From assembly GCF_012910715.1 (NCBI RefSeq), contig NZ_JABBHF010000011.1:105681-169680 (forward strand): 64,000 bases of DNA, given 5' to 3'. This stretch comes from Flavivirga algicola (lineage in GTDB: Bacteria > Bacteroidota > Bacteroidia > Flavobacteriales > Flavobacteriaceae). Below, in pieces: positions 6,324 through 16,300 of the stretch. The notes below the pieces were generated by a model that worked only from the letters and a program-made list of their open reading frames with translations, made no database searches and was not told where the DNA came from. A program made the position numbers and the translations under genes. The number at the start of each line of letters is the position of its first letter. Positions within the stretch are counted from its first letter, which is position 1.

Positions 6324-8897
6324 TTAATTGTTATCTGTACTTAAATAAGCATCTAAGTTTTTGTGGATTTGCACAATTTGATAATTTGCCGATGCTATTG
6401 CAAAATATGGTTCTTTAATTTTGTTTTTATCTTCTTCAATCACTAATTGGTCGAATGCTTTTGCCACTTGTGCATTTTTTAACCCATGAACAATAACAAG
6501 CATTGTATTTGGATTATACACATCGACAGAAGACTTTAAATCATAATACCTTATATTTTTTAAAACTTCATCTAGAGTCTCTCGAAAGCTAGAAATCTGC
6601 TCCATTTCTGGATTTTCAAACTTAAAAATAATTTTATAATTATTCGTTATACTATCGTTATCTTCAACAAAATCTTTATTGATTAGTTTAGGCAATATAT
6701 TGGTTTCAATATTCTGAGCTTGTATCCCTTCTTGTGTATTTGCATAAGTAATGGCCACATAATTGACTGCTTTTTTATAAGCATCGTACCCATGTAACCT
6801 TCCTATGGCTGTCGCTTTTAACAGCTCGAATTTTGACACAATAGCCTCTCCATCAAATACATTTATATAATTTTCACTTTTAGAAATCACATCGTCGAAT
6901 TCCTGATTTTCATACTGTTCATAAAGGGCTTCGTATATACTTTCTGGACTATTCTCATCACGTTCTGATGCCAATTCTGGACTGCTTAAAATAGTGGCAT
7001 ATCTAGAATCTGGATAATTTTTAATAATCTCATTTTTAGCAATAATTGCTTCGTCATTTTCACCTAAAATCTCATAGATTTTATATAGATTGTATTTAGA
7101 TGGCAATATTAAACGCTCTTCTGGGTTACTTTTTAGTAAATTTTGGAATTTGCCTTTTGCCAGCTCATATTCCTTGAACTTCTCCTTATAAATTAGTCCT
7201 AGCTGATAATAAGCATAGTTGCGCTCTTTAGAAATGCTATCAATTTCTTTTTCCTCGGAAGGAATTTTAGATATATAAAACTGAGGGTCGAATAATTCTT
7301 CTTTTGTTGCAGAAGCTAAAATATCATTGTCATTTACATCGCTGCTAATGCTTCCTGATTTTAATTTACTGGACCATCTCCAATCATCTTCTAAACTTCT
7401 ATCTCCCCAAATTTTTATAAATTCATTTTTCCCATAGGCTACTGTTGTAGGGTTGTAAAAGTAAAACACGTTTGCTTGATTAGGTGTACCTCCTTGAGGA
7501 TTTAGACCTCCTCCTATTTGATTATTAACTGTTACCAAACCCGTATTACGTTGGGCAGCTTCTTCCCTTTTCTTTTGCTCCTCTTCTTCCTTTGCCTGAA
7601 TTTTTAGCTCTTCAATTAACGATTCAAAATAAGCCAATCTATCTACTTCAGATAAATTCACAAGCCTTAAAATACTATCATTAACTTGTGCTATGGCTTC
7701 ATAATAAATAACATCTTCCAGATTATCTCGTTTGCGTTTAATAACACGATATGGCTTCGAGTTTAAAACCAAATTCCCTAAAGTACTATCATAATATTTG
7801 CCTGCATCCTTATAAATCGATTTGTCAAAATTCATATCACCAAGAATTTCGTAATTCCTAGCTTTTAAAAGTTTATCGTTGGAATTGGTACGTAGTGATT
7901 TATTATAATAGGCTATTGCTAAACTATCTGATTGATTGTTTAAATGATATTCTGCTATTTGATGATAAATTTTATCTAAAAAGGGTCTGTTTTCTCTATT
8001 TTCCTGAAGTTCTGTTAGCAATTCTGTTAACTCTAATTTATTACCATTCTCATAATCGAAATTTTTAATTTTTTCGATATGAGCACTTATCATATATATC
8101 CTAGGTGTTTTACGGTTAAGCTCTATGACCTTATCAAACACCCAATTAGCACTGTCTTTTTTACCTAGTTTATTATATAATTGTCCTTGTATAAAACGAT
8201 AGCGTCCACGCTCATCATTACTCTTAGTTGCATTAGATGCTATTTCTAATTGCGTAATGGCACTATCAACAGATTTTGTATTTAAATATGCTTGCGCCAA
8301 CATGGATGTGGCATCTGCTAAATCTTGACCTTCTAAATCTTCTTGATATAAAAGGCGTTTCAAATTCTTAATAGCTAAATCGTCATTGTTTAAGCGAATA
8401 TTTGTTTTTTCACGCCAAACCTTTGCTTGGTTTATCTTATCACTTGCTGGATATTTGTAAAGTATATAATTAAACGCTTCCAGAGCTGGTATGAAACGCT
8501 GATCGAAATATCTGGATTTCCCCAATAACAGATAAGCTTCATCCATTTGTGGGTTTTTCTCTTTCCCATCAATATTCATACTGTGTTTCTGAATCGCTTT
8601 AACAGCTTTTTCTTCTGCTCTGGTAAAATCTTCGTTTTTAGATTGCCCAGGAAGTACAACTTCATCGAATATTTGCATGCGCTCTATAGGAAGCACATCC
8701 CAATAATTATCGGTATAACTCTTATTAAGATTTTCCCTGCCTTGCTCTAAAGCATTGTAACCATTATAAAGGGTATTAAATTCTGCCGTGATTGCATGGA
8801 AATTTCTGGTAATAAATTTATCCTTTTTTCTGGAGCAACTTACAACCAATAACGTAGTACATATAATGAATAATATTGCTTTAGAAGGTCTTTTCAA
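6324..8897 (-). CDS. porW: Type IX secretion system lipoprotein PorW/SprE
   Basis: An 857-aa periplasmic lipoprotein. The N-terminus is a type II signal peptide with lipobox VVSC and lipidated Cys21. The first half (about 100-400) is rich in TPR-like helices, for example QMDEAYLLLGKSRYFDQRF; a charged coiled-coil stretch lies near 430-450 (EEEEQKKREEAAQRN). A Gly/Asn/Gln-rich linker follows, then more TPR-like repeats (about 570-720). PorW (Porphyromonas) and SprE (Flavobacterium johnsoniae) are needed for type IX secretion and gliding, linking the outer-membrane complex to the PorLM motor. Length, domain order and the bactofilin/ATP synthase neighbourhood fit SprE. The ATG at 8897 is the only start that gives the lipobox. 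Confidence 0.9.
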   Translation of the reverse strand: MKRPSKAILFIICTTLLVVSCSRKKDKFITRNFHAITAEFNTLYNGYNALEQGRENLNKSYTDNYWDVLPIERMQIFDEVVLPGQSKNEDFTRAEEKAVKAIQKHSMNIDGKEKNPQMDEAYLLLGKSRYFDQRFIPALEAFNYILYKYPASDKINQAKVWREKTNIRLNNDDLAIKNLKRLLYQEDLEGQDLADATSMLAQAYLNTKSVDSAITQLEIASNATKSNDERGRYRFIQGQLYNKLGKKDSANWVFDKVIELNRKTPRIYMISAHIEKIKNFDYENGNKLELTELLTELQENRENRPFLDKIYHQIAEYHLNNQSDSLAIAYYNKSLRTNSNDKLLKARNYEILGDMNFDKSIYKDAGKYYDSTLGNLVLNSKPYRVIKRKRDNLEDVIYYEAIAQVNDSILRLVNLSEVDRLAYFESLIEELKIQAKEEEEQKKREEAAQRNTGLVTVNNQIGGGLNPQGGTPNQANVFYFYNPTTVAYGKNEFIKIWGDRSLEDDWRWSSKLKSGSISSDVNDNDILASATKEELFDPQFYISKIPSEEKEIDSISKERNYAYYQLGLIYKEKFKEYELAKGKFQNLLKSNPEERLILPSKYNLYKIYEILGENDEAIIAKNEIIKNYPDSRYATILSSPELASERDENSPESIYEALYEQYENQEFDDVISKSENYINVFDGEAIVSKFELLKATAIGRLHGYDAYKKAVNYVAITYANTQEGIQAQNIETNILPKLINKDFVEDNDSITNNYKIIFKFENPEMEQISSFRETLDEVLKNIRYYDLKSSVDVYNPNTMLVIVHGLKNAQVAKAFDQLVIEEDKNKIKEPYFAIASANYQIVQIHKNLDAYLSTDNN

Positions 8898-9261
8898 TGC
8901 TGGTATTTTTCTAAATAAATAACTACAAACTCTTACATATATTATGTAAGCAGGTAAAAATAAGCATCTTTTTTGATTAACCTAAAAAATCGGGTGACTT
9001 TTGAACTATAAAAACAACTCTCCAAGTTATGTTATTAAAAATAGAGGAATTCAGGAATATTTTATATAAAATGGGCCGTTCTCGCAAAGGCGTTAAGACA
9101 CGAATAAAAAAACAGAACTTCAAGCACCAGAACCACTTATTGAATACTGAGCACTACTTACTGCCAATTGATTATAACTACCAAGACAGGAAGCAAAAAA
9201 CAAAAATTTAAGTAATCAGAACTGCCTACCGAACATGGTCTACTACCTAACTGAAAACCAA
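8898..9261. other. 364-bp gap between sprE and the ABC operon
   Basis: No convincing gene. A 60-codon plus-strand frame at 9029-9211 has no family resemblance and is biased like non-coding DNA. The sequence holds a 19-bp perfect palindrome at 8932-8950, a stretch resembling common TCTCGCAAAGGCG-type intergenic repeats near 9080, and quasi-repetitive CTGCCTACCGAAC / CTACCTAACTGAAAACC text near 9205-9265 that looks like decayed repeat. No terminator with a U-run is evident. Confidence 0.6.
8932..8950. promoter_or_regulatory. Perfect palindrome upstream of sprE/porW
   Basis: CTTACATA and TATGTAAG form a perfect 8-bp dyad around TAT, starting 35 bases upstream of the sprE start codon. It could be a regulator-binding site or an RNA hairpin in the sprE leader. 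No clear -7 box was found beside it. Confidence 0.4.
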
Positions 9262-9969
9262 CTACTCAACACTTGTTTCTGCAAAATGCGTTTCAAGTTC
9301 TTTTAATGTCGCTTCACTTGTTTTTAGGTCTTTTACTACTTTGCCTTTTTCAAGTACAACAATACGTTCGCAAACATCGGTAACATGCATTAAATCATGA
9401 CTGGAAATTAAAACAGTAGTCCTCTGTTTTTCTGCCAAATCTTTAATAATCCTTTTAAGACGAATTTGGGTAGTTGGATCTAAGTTTGCAAAAGGCTCAT
9501 CTAAAATAATAACTTCTGGGTTTCCTATTAAAGCAGCCACAATGCCTACTTTTTTTTGATTTCCTTTGCTTAAATCCCTCAAATATTTTTTTTGCCCTAA
9601 TATCTCACCATGAAAAAAGTCTTCAAACTGTCCTACCAATTTATCTATATCTGCTTTATTTTGATCCCGTAATTCGCCAATAAAATAAAAGTACTCTTCG
9701 GCTGTTAGATAACCTATTAAAAAGCTTTCATCAATAAATGCAGACGTAAATGGTTTCCAATCTTCACTTTTATTAACTTGGATCTCATTATTTATTATAT
9801 GACCTGTTGTGGGCTCTATTAAATCTAGTAGCAAACTAAAATACGTGGTTTTACCTGCACCGTTATTTCCTACTAAACCAAAACTTTGGCCTTTAGGGAT
9901 TTCTAACGATTCTATACTTAATACTTGAGTTCCGCTATATTTCTTTGATAAATTATTTGTTGTAATCAT
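9262..9969 (-). CDS. ABC transporter ATP-binding protein
   Basis: A 235-aa ATPase subunit. Walker A is GNNGAGKTT (34-42); Walker B and D-loop are VIILDEPFANLDP; the switch histidine is in SSHDLMHV. The signature loop reads LSKGNQKKVG rather than LSGGQ, a variant seen in NatA/CcmA-type exporters. It lies 11 bases after the permease gene, so the pair forms one exporter. The substrate cannot be told from sequence. Confidence 0.95.
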   Translation of the reverse strand: MITTNNLSKKYSGTQVLSIESLEIPKGQSFGLVGNNGAGKTTYFSLLLDLIEPTTGHIINNEIQVNKSEDWKPFTSAFIDESFLIGYLTAEEYFYFIGELRDQNKADIDKLVGQFEDFFHGEILGQKKYLRDLSKGNQKKVGIVAALIGNPEVIILDEPFANLDPTTQIRLKRIIKDLAEKQRTTVLISSHDLMHVTDVCERIVVLEKGKVVKDLKTSEATLKELETHFAETSVE

Positions 9970-9980
9970 AATGAATAAAG

Positions 9981-11462
9981 TTAATTGTCTTGATCGAAAG
10001 CATCAATCATTTTATATTTTGAATCTAAGTACTTACCTGTAATAAATAACATTATTTTTTGATGAAACACAACTCCCAATACTCCCATAACCATAATTAT
10101 TAAACAAGAAGCCTCAAACCCCGTTAAAAAATAGAATCCGGTAAATATACCCATTGGCAAAAGCAATAACGGAATACCAATAAGCCATTGTACAGCCCCT
10201 GTACCCTGATAATTAAAAGCTGCTTTTTGATCTAAATTTATCTTTTTCCTATTATAAGAACCTCCCCATAATATCACATGGGTATTTACTCCAATATTAT
10301 AAATTGCAGCAGCAAAATGAGCAAATAACACCTTCCAACCAAAATAAACATAAGGAATACCTAGTACAAACAAAATTATCACACTAAATGTCATTAAAGT
10401 AAATTTAGATTTCAAGTATTTCTCATATTTAATATTCTGACTCATTAATAGTTTGTAATAACTGCTATCCCATGCAGGGACAAACTGCCCAAAATTCATT
10501 AAAAAGATACCTGTAGAAAAAACACCAACAAAAATGTAAAATGGCGTTTTACCACTCATACCTGGGTTTGTATAAATGAATAAGCCATACAACAACCCCA
10601 AAACCATGATCCATACTGTAGATTTAGTTCTTTTATTTCTCCAAATTAGTTTTATATCTAATCGCATAAAGGGTCCAACCTCTCCAAAGTTTTTTGTCCA
10701 TTCTAAATCTGATGTGTTAACCGCTTCTGCTTTGTTTTTAAGTGTGCCATCTAAAAATAATTTTTTTCGTAATATTTTAAAATTAACCAGATATATTATT
10801 ATAAGAATAAGAATTGGAGCTATAATAAAAATTGGAGACTTATAAATTGCATTGACCCCATCACTAATTATCTCACCAAAAGAAATAATATTAAAATGAT
10901 TTAATCCAAATAAAATCCCTGATAAGGCTACTAAAGGCAAAAACGATAAATCTGCCTTAGAGGAAAAACTTTCAATAATATAATTTAAAAAGTTATTAAT
11001 CTGGGTTATTATAGCTAATGCCAACATCCATACTAAAACGGAATTCACTGGATAATCTTTAGTAATTAAAGTAACCCCAAAAGGAATAATTAAAAAAAGC
11101 GGTAAAAAATTAAAGAAAGAAAGTGATGATTTCCTCAATACATAATTTACAACTTTACTCCTCTTGATTGGTAATACTAACAGTGGTTTCACACTCATTA
11201 CTGGTAGTTTTTGAAAGAAAAAACGAAAAATTAAATCTCCTAAAACCCAATAAAACAGAAAACTATTAACTAAAAGCAAAGGGTCTTTATCTGGGAAAAT
11301 TTTTTTTAACCCAGGATATAAAATCATGCCAGCTCCTAAAAATGTTAGAAGCAACCATAAGCCAAGAAAACCCATAAATATTTTAACACCAATGCTTTTT
11401 CCCAGATTTGGAGCTCTAAAAGCCGATTTCCACTCTAAATTTATAAAATGCTTAACCATCAT
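9981..11462 (-). CDS. ABC transporter permease, DUF5687-like
   Basis: A 493-aa polytopic membrane protein with roughly ten to twelve hydrophobic segments and a start of the form MMVKHFINLEWKSAFRAPN, which places a cytoplasmic helix before the first membrane span. It matches the DUF5687 family of Bacteroidota ABC-2-type permeases as I recall. A longer frame to 11522 would run into the upstream gene, so I chose the tandem ATG codons at 11462/11459. It is transcribed between the DUF2059 gene and the ATPase gene. Function is inferred as the membrane half of an exporter. Confidence 0.88.
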   Translation of the reverse strand: MMVKHFINLEWKSAFRAPNLGKSIGVKIFMGFLGLWLLLTFLGAGMILYPGLKKIFPDKDPLLLVNSFLFYWVLGDLIFRFFFQKLPVMSVKPLLVLPIKRSKVVNYVLRKSSLSFFNFLPLFLIIPFGVTLITKDYPVNSVLVWMLALAIITQINNFLNYIIESFSSKADLSFLPLVALSGILFGLNHFNIISFGEIISDGVNAIYKSPIFIIAPILILIIIYLVNFKILRKKLFLDGTLKNKAEAVNTSDLEWTKNFGEVGPFMRLDIKLIWRNKRTKSTVWIMVLGLLYGLFIYTNPGMSGKTPFYIFVGVFSTGIFLMNFGQFVPAWDSSYYKLLMSQNIKYEKYLKSKFTLMTFSVIILFVLGIPYVYFGWKVLFAHFAAAIYNIGVNTHVILWGGSYNRKKINLDQKAAFNYQGTGAVQWLIGIPLLLLPMGIFTGFYFLTGFEASCLIIMVMGVLGVVFHQKIMLFITGKYLDSKYKMIDAFDQDN

Positions 11463-11469
11463 ATTAAGG

Positions 11470-11871
11470 TTAGTTATATTTCTGAGCAATGCCCTGTACT
11501 TCCATGCCCCAAGACTGCCCAAACATCATTGCTTTTTGTGTTAAATCCAATTGTTTTTCTGCCAGTTTTTTACCTAAATCTGTATTATAAAAAGCAACTA
11601 ACGCCTCAATCTCATCTTGAGTAAATTCAGCCATATAAAGATTGGCTATTTTAGTATATAACGCATCTAAAGTTCCATTAGCCTCTTTCGTATAAGCTTC
11701 TTTATTAGTTTCGGAAACCCCAGATCCAATCTGCGCAATGGCACTTTCAAAAGCTGCTCCAGCACCTGTAAGTTTTATAAATTCAACCGTTACATTTTTA
11801 AATTCGGTATTGTCTTGAGCTTTAACAGTGATTGTTAGCATAAACAAACATACTAATAGAATTTTTTTCAT
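11470..11871 (-). CDS. DUF2059 secreted protein
   Basis: A 133-aa protein with a signal peptide (MKKILLVCLFMLTITVKAQ, cleaved near 19) and a helical C-terminal domain, AEFTQDEIEALVAFYNTDLGKK, which is the hallmark of DUF2059. Such proteins are periplasmic and uncharacterised. It leads the ABC operon, with only 7 bases before the permease start, so joint transcription is likely. Its role in the transporter is unknown. Confidence 0.88.
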   Translation of the reverse strand: MKKILLVCLFMLTITVKAQDNTEFKNVTVEFIKLTGAGAAFESAIAQIGSGVSETNKEAYTKEANGTLDALYTKIANLYMAEFTQDEIEALVAFYNTDLGKKLAEKQLDLTQKAMMFGQSWGMEVQGIAQKYN

Positions 11872-11986
11872 TTTTAAGGTTTTTTATTGGTTAATAGTTA
11901 AATTCAAGTTTATAGAATTCTATGTATCAGTATAAATTTTAATAGAATTGTTACAGTCAAAGTTAAAATTTGCAGATCTACTTTAC

Positions 11987-11994
11987 TATTTTTG
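11987..11994 (+). promoter_or_regulatory. Candidate -7 box before the PaaE-like gene
   Basis: TATTTTTG matches the Bacteroidota -7 element TAnnTTTG, 14 bases before the ATG at 12009. The nearest upstream TTG gives only 14 bases of spacing, so the -33 element is not convincing and the leader would be very short. Confidence 0.3.
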
Positions 11995-12008
11995 TCAAAA
12001 ATTTACAC

Positions 12009-13064
12009 ATGTCATCATTTCATAAGCTTGTAGTTGCTGCAATACAAAGGGAAACCAACGAATCTATTAGTATTACTTTTGATATTCCTGAAAATTTAAA
12101 AGATACATTTGTTTTTAAAGCAGGGCAATATATAACTCTAAAAACTGTAATTAAAGGCAATGAGGTGAGAAGAGATTATTCTTTGTGTGTATCTCCAAAA
12201 AGCGGTGAATTAAAAGTAGCCGTTAAAGCTGTAAAAGATGGCACTTTTTCATCTTACGCAAACAATCAATTGCAAGTTGGAGATACTTTGGATGTAGCGC
12301 CTCCAAAAGGACGCTTTGTTTTTGAACCCAACGACTCCAAGACAAAAAACATAGCTGCATTTGCTGCAGGAAGTGGCATTACTCCCGTTTTAAGTATTAT
12401 AAAATGTGCCTTAGAAGAAGAGGTATATAGTAAAGTTATTTTGGTTTATGGCAATAAAACAACCAAAGATACGATGTTTTTAAACGAACTTCTAGAACTT
12501 CAACATGACTATAAAGACCGTTTTTCTATCCAGTTTGTATTTAGCCAACAAGAGGAAGAAGATTCTATTTTTGGCCGCATTGAAAAGAGTACTGTTAATT
12601 ATGTTATGAAAAACAAGCATAAACATATAGAAGTTGATGCTTTTTATCTTTGTGGGCCAGAAGCCATGATCCATACTGTGAAAGATGTTTTAACAGAACA
12701 CGGTATTGATGAAAACCGTATTCATTTTGAACTTTTTAAAGCAGCAAAGCCTGCTGAAATAAAAGAGGAAGCTGTCTCAAACGGCAAAACCAACATCACG
12801 GTTATTGTAGATGATGAAGCATCTACATTTGAAATGTCTCAAAAGCAAACCATTCTTGAGGCTGCTTTAGATGAGGATCTTGATGCTCCCTATTCTTGCC
12901 AAGGTGGTATTTGCAGCAGTTGCCTGGCTAGAATAAAAGAAGGCGAAGCTACCATGAGGCAAAATAATATTTTAACTGAAAATGAAATTGCTGAAGGATT
13001 GATATTGACATGTCAAGCCCACCCTACCACGCCTTCTCTTATTGTCGATTATGATGATGTTTAA
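12009..13064 (+). CDS. PaaE-type flavin/2Fe-2S oxidoreductase (ferredoxin-NADP reductase family)
   Basis: A 351-aa electron-transfer protein with three domains: an FAD-binding barrel (about 1-100, flavin motif RRDYSLC), an NAD(P)-binding Rossmann domain (about 105-235, GSGITPVLS and YLCGPEAMI), and a C-terminal plant-type 2Fe-2S ferredoxin domain with the cluster pattern C-x4-C-x2-C (CQGGICSSC) and a final Cys in LTCQAH. This is the layout of PaaE, the reductase of the phenylacetyl-CoA epoxidase, but no paaABCD genes lie nearby, so it may serve another oxygenase. The ATG at 12009 gives the family N-terminus; a longer frame from 11970 would run through the candidate promoter. Confidence 0.92.
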   Translation: MSSFHKLVVAAIQRETNESISITFDIPENLKDTFVFKAGQYITLKTVIKGNEVRRDYSLCVSPKSGELKVAVKAVKDGTFSSYANNQLQVGDTLDVAPPKGRFVFEPNDSKTKNIAAFAAGSGITPVLSIIKCALEEEVYSKVILVYGNKTTKDTMFLNELLELQHDYKDRFSIQFVFSQQEEEDSIFGRIEKSTVNYVMKNKHKHIEVDAFYLCGPEAMIHTVKDVLTEHGIDENRIHFELFKAAKPAEIKEEAVSNGKTNITVIVDDEASTFEMSQKQTILEAALDEDLDAPYSCQGGICSSCLARIKEGEATMRQNNILTENEIAEGLILTCQAHPTTPSLIVDYDDV

Positions 13065-13384
13065 ATTCATATAAATCACCCCTTTAAATAAGATTATTTG
13101 TAAATTCAAATACGGAGAATCGAGCTTTATTTTACCGTAGAAACTTCTACGTATTTATCTCCTATCACTACAATAAATGATCATTTGGACTAAATGATCT
13201 TACGCACAAAAAATTATTAACTTATTAAAAATAAGAACTTTACATTGTTTTTGTTTTTTGATCATGTGAGCTTTTTACTACATATGTTTTGACATCTAGT
13301 TCTAAGGTTTTGTACATATGGAACATGGTTCAGGTCATTGTTTAGGTAATTTTCATAACTAATTAAAATTAAACTTAAACGTGT
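13065..13384. other. 320-bp leader/regulatory region of the first SusC/SusD operon
   Basis: No gene is seen. Two dyads are present. One is CGTAGAA-AC-TTCTACG at 13136-13151. The other is GATCATTT-GGACT-AAATGATC at 13179-13199, within which AAATGATC also occurs as a direct repeat (13175-13182 and 13192-13199). CATATG occurs at 13281-13286 and 13315-13320. A hybrid two-component regulator with a C-terminal AraC domain is encoded downstream in the same locus, so one of these repeats may be its operator. I could not find a convincing -33/-7 promoter pair. Confidence 0.5.
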
Positions 13385-16300
13385 ATGAAATTACTAAAAT
13401 TACTCAGACAAAAATGCCAACATCGCATTTTCATGTTAACCATGGTTTGGTTAGCAGGAATAGCAATAGGGCATTCCCAAAACTCAACAATTACCGGTAC
13501 AGTTACAGATGAATCTGGACAGCCTCTTGCGGGCGCCAACATCTTAATTAAAGGGACTAGTGTTGGTGCCCAAACCGATTTTGATGGGCTATTTTCTATT
13601 TCTGCTTCAAGTAGCGAAACACTTGTTGTAAGCTACTTAGGATTTGTTACCCAAGAAATCCCAATAAATGGAAGAACTTCCATCACGATCTCTTTGGCTG
13701 AAGATGCCAGTCAATTAGACGAAGTTGTGATTGTTGGATATGGAGCCCAAAAGAAATCAGATCTTACAGGAGCTGTTTCAACAGTAAGCAGCAAGGATAT
13801 TGAAAAATATACTTTTACAGATCCTGCCCAAGCTTTACAAGGTAAAATGGCTGGTGTAAACGTACAATCTCAAGGCGGTTCACCTGGTGCTACTTCAATA
13901 ATTACAATTAGAGGAGCTGGTACTCTTGGAGATTCAAGTCCGCTTTTTGTAATAGATGGTGTTATTACTGGTAATATGAATTCGATTAACCCAGCAGATA
14001 TAGAATCAATATCTGTATTAAAGGATGCTTCTTCTACAGCTATTTATGGTTCTAGAGCTGCAAATGGTGTTATTATAGTAACGACTAAAAGAGGAAAAAA
14101 GGGTCAATTGAGCATTGATTTAGATACTAGTTATGGTTTTAACCAAGTAATCAATGAACTTAATTGGGCTAATGCGAGACAATATGCAGATATTGTAAAT
14201 CGTGCAGATGATAACGATGGTAACAGTCGATCTCCAGCAAATGACACTCAATTTAACCCTAATAATACAAGTGATTTGTACAAAGAATCTCTTAGGACTT
14301 CTAGTGTTAAAAATACCAACCTTAGACTTTCGGGAGGTGGTGAACACACATTATATAGCTTATCCTTGAACCATTTCGATAATGAAGGTGTAGTAAAGTT
14401 TTCCGATTTTAAAAGAACTACGGTAAGAGCTACTGGGTCTTTCACAAAAAACAGGTTCCGTTTGGAAAATACTATCGGATTAACAAGAACTGTTAATAAC
14501 CCAAATAATTTTTTCAATAAGGAAAGAAATTTAATTCCAACAATACGTCTAAAAGATGATAATGGAGATTGGAGTTCTTCTGACCTACCAGATGGTGAGG
14601 CTTTGGGTGCCTTCTATGGGCCAGGAACTATAATCAATGAACTTGGTATTGCTGCTCTACAAGACAGAACTGTTACCAGAAATACCATTTTAGGAAATAT
14701 TGCTGCTTCTTATGAAATTATTGACGGACTGACCTATAAGTTAAGTCTGGGGCTTGAATCTTTTGCAGATAATAATTACGAATTTACCCCAGAAGATCAG
14801 ATTTTTAAAGATTCAAATATTAAACAGTTTTCAGAATTAAGAGAAAGAAATACCAATTTCTTGTCAACTTTAATAGAGCATACATTAAATTATAAGAAAA
14901 CTTTTGGTAAGCACACTATAGATGCTCTAGCAGGTTTTACCGAACAAGAAAATAATACTAGACAATTAGGTGTAGTTGCGAGAAGATTCCCTTCAAATAA
15001 TATTCGTGTAGCATCTGCAGCAGAAGAATTGCAGGAAGCTCCATCATTCGACAGAACTTCAACGATTCAATCTTATTTTGGAAGATTGAACTATTCTTTC
15101 GATGACAGATATCTTTTAACTGCTACGGTTCGTCGAGATGGTTCATCACTTTTTAGAGAAGACTTAAGGTGGGGAACATTCCCTTCTATGGCACTTGCTT
15201 GGAATCTTAGTAATGAAGGGTTCATGGAAAATTTTGATGCTATAACAAATATTAAACTTAGAGCTAGTTATGGAGAAATTGGCTCCAACAATGTAGACAT
15301 TTATTCTACAGATCCAGAACTTAATTTATTTAGTGAGTACGTTTTAGGCACAGGTGATCAAGCTAGGGTTACAGGGTATTCCATTACAAAAGGTGTAAAT
15401 CCATCCATTTTTTGGGAAACTACAAAAACAACCGATATAGGTCTTGATTTTAATGCTCTAAACAATAAACTAAGCATTACAATGGATTATTTCATTAAGG
15501 AGTCAGAAGACATTCTCATTCCTATCCAACTCCCTTTATATACAGGGTTTACAAACGCTATTCCTTTTAACACTGCCAATGTTGAAAATAAAGGTTTTGA
15601 GTTCGTAGCAAGCTATTCTGATCAACTAAGTGATGATTTTTCTTTTAATATCTCTGCAAATTTTTCAACATTAGACAATAAGGTAACAGATTTAGGTGGA
15701 TCCTCACCTATTCTTCAAGGTTCATTTACCTCAAATACTATAAACAGTACAAAAACGGATGTTGGACAACCTATCGGTTCTTTCTTTGGTTATGTAGTTG
15801 AGGGTATTTACCAAACAGATGCAGAAGCTACTGCAGCCAATGATGGCCCAGGTAGCCCGGTTGCTGGTGATTTAAGATTTAAAGACTTAGACGGTGATGG
15901 TGATATTGATGCTGATGACCAAACCTACCTTGGCAGCCCTATTCCAACGTTCGAATATGGATTCAGTATTGGCGCTAATTACAAACAATTTGATTTAAAC
16001 CTGTTTTTCAATGGTGTTTCTGGAAATTCTATACTAAACGGTACTAAATACAGAGGCTATTTTGATAATGAAGGTAATTATTTTGCAGATGCTTTAAATG
16101 CATGGACACCTACAAATACTAATACTAATATTCCAAGAAACACAAAATCAGACAATGGTCGAAATAAAAGAATGTCTGACTTTTATATAGAAAATGGCGC
16201 ATATTTTAGATTAAGAAATGCACAAATAGGATATAATTTTTCTAATACCATTTTAGATAAACTAAACCTAAACAAGTTGCGATTATACGTTTCTGCAACT

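Noticed and set aside
9029-9211. 60-aa plus-strand frame in the gap after sprE
   Set aside because: No family resemblance, composition like non-coding DNA, and it covers repeat-like sequence. No ribosome-binding context or conserved motif.
12009-13064. Part of a phenylacetate degradation operon
   Set aside because: The domain order is that of PaaE, but no paaABCD or ring-opening genes are within reach, so the pathway cannot be claimed.
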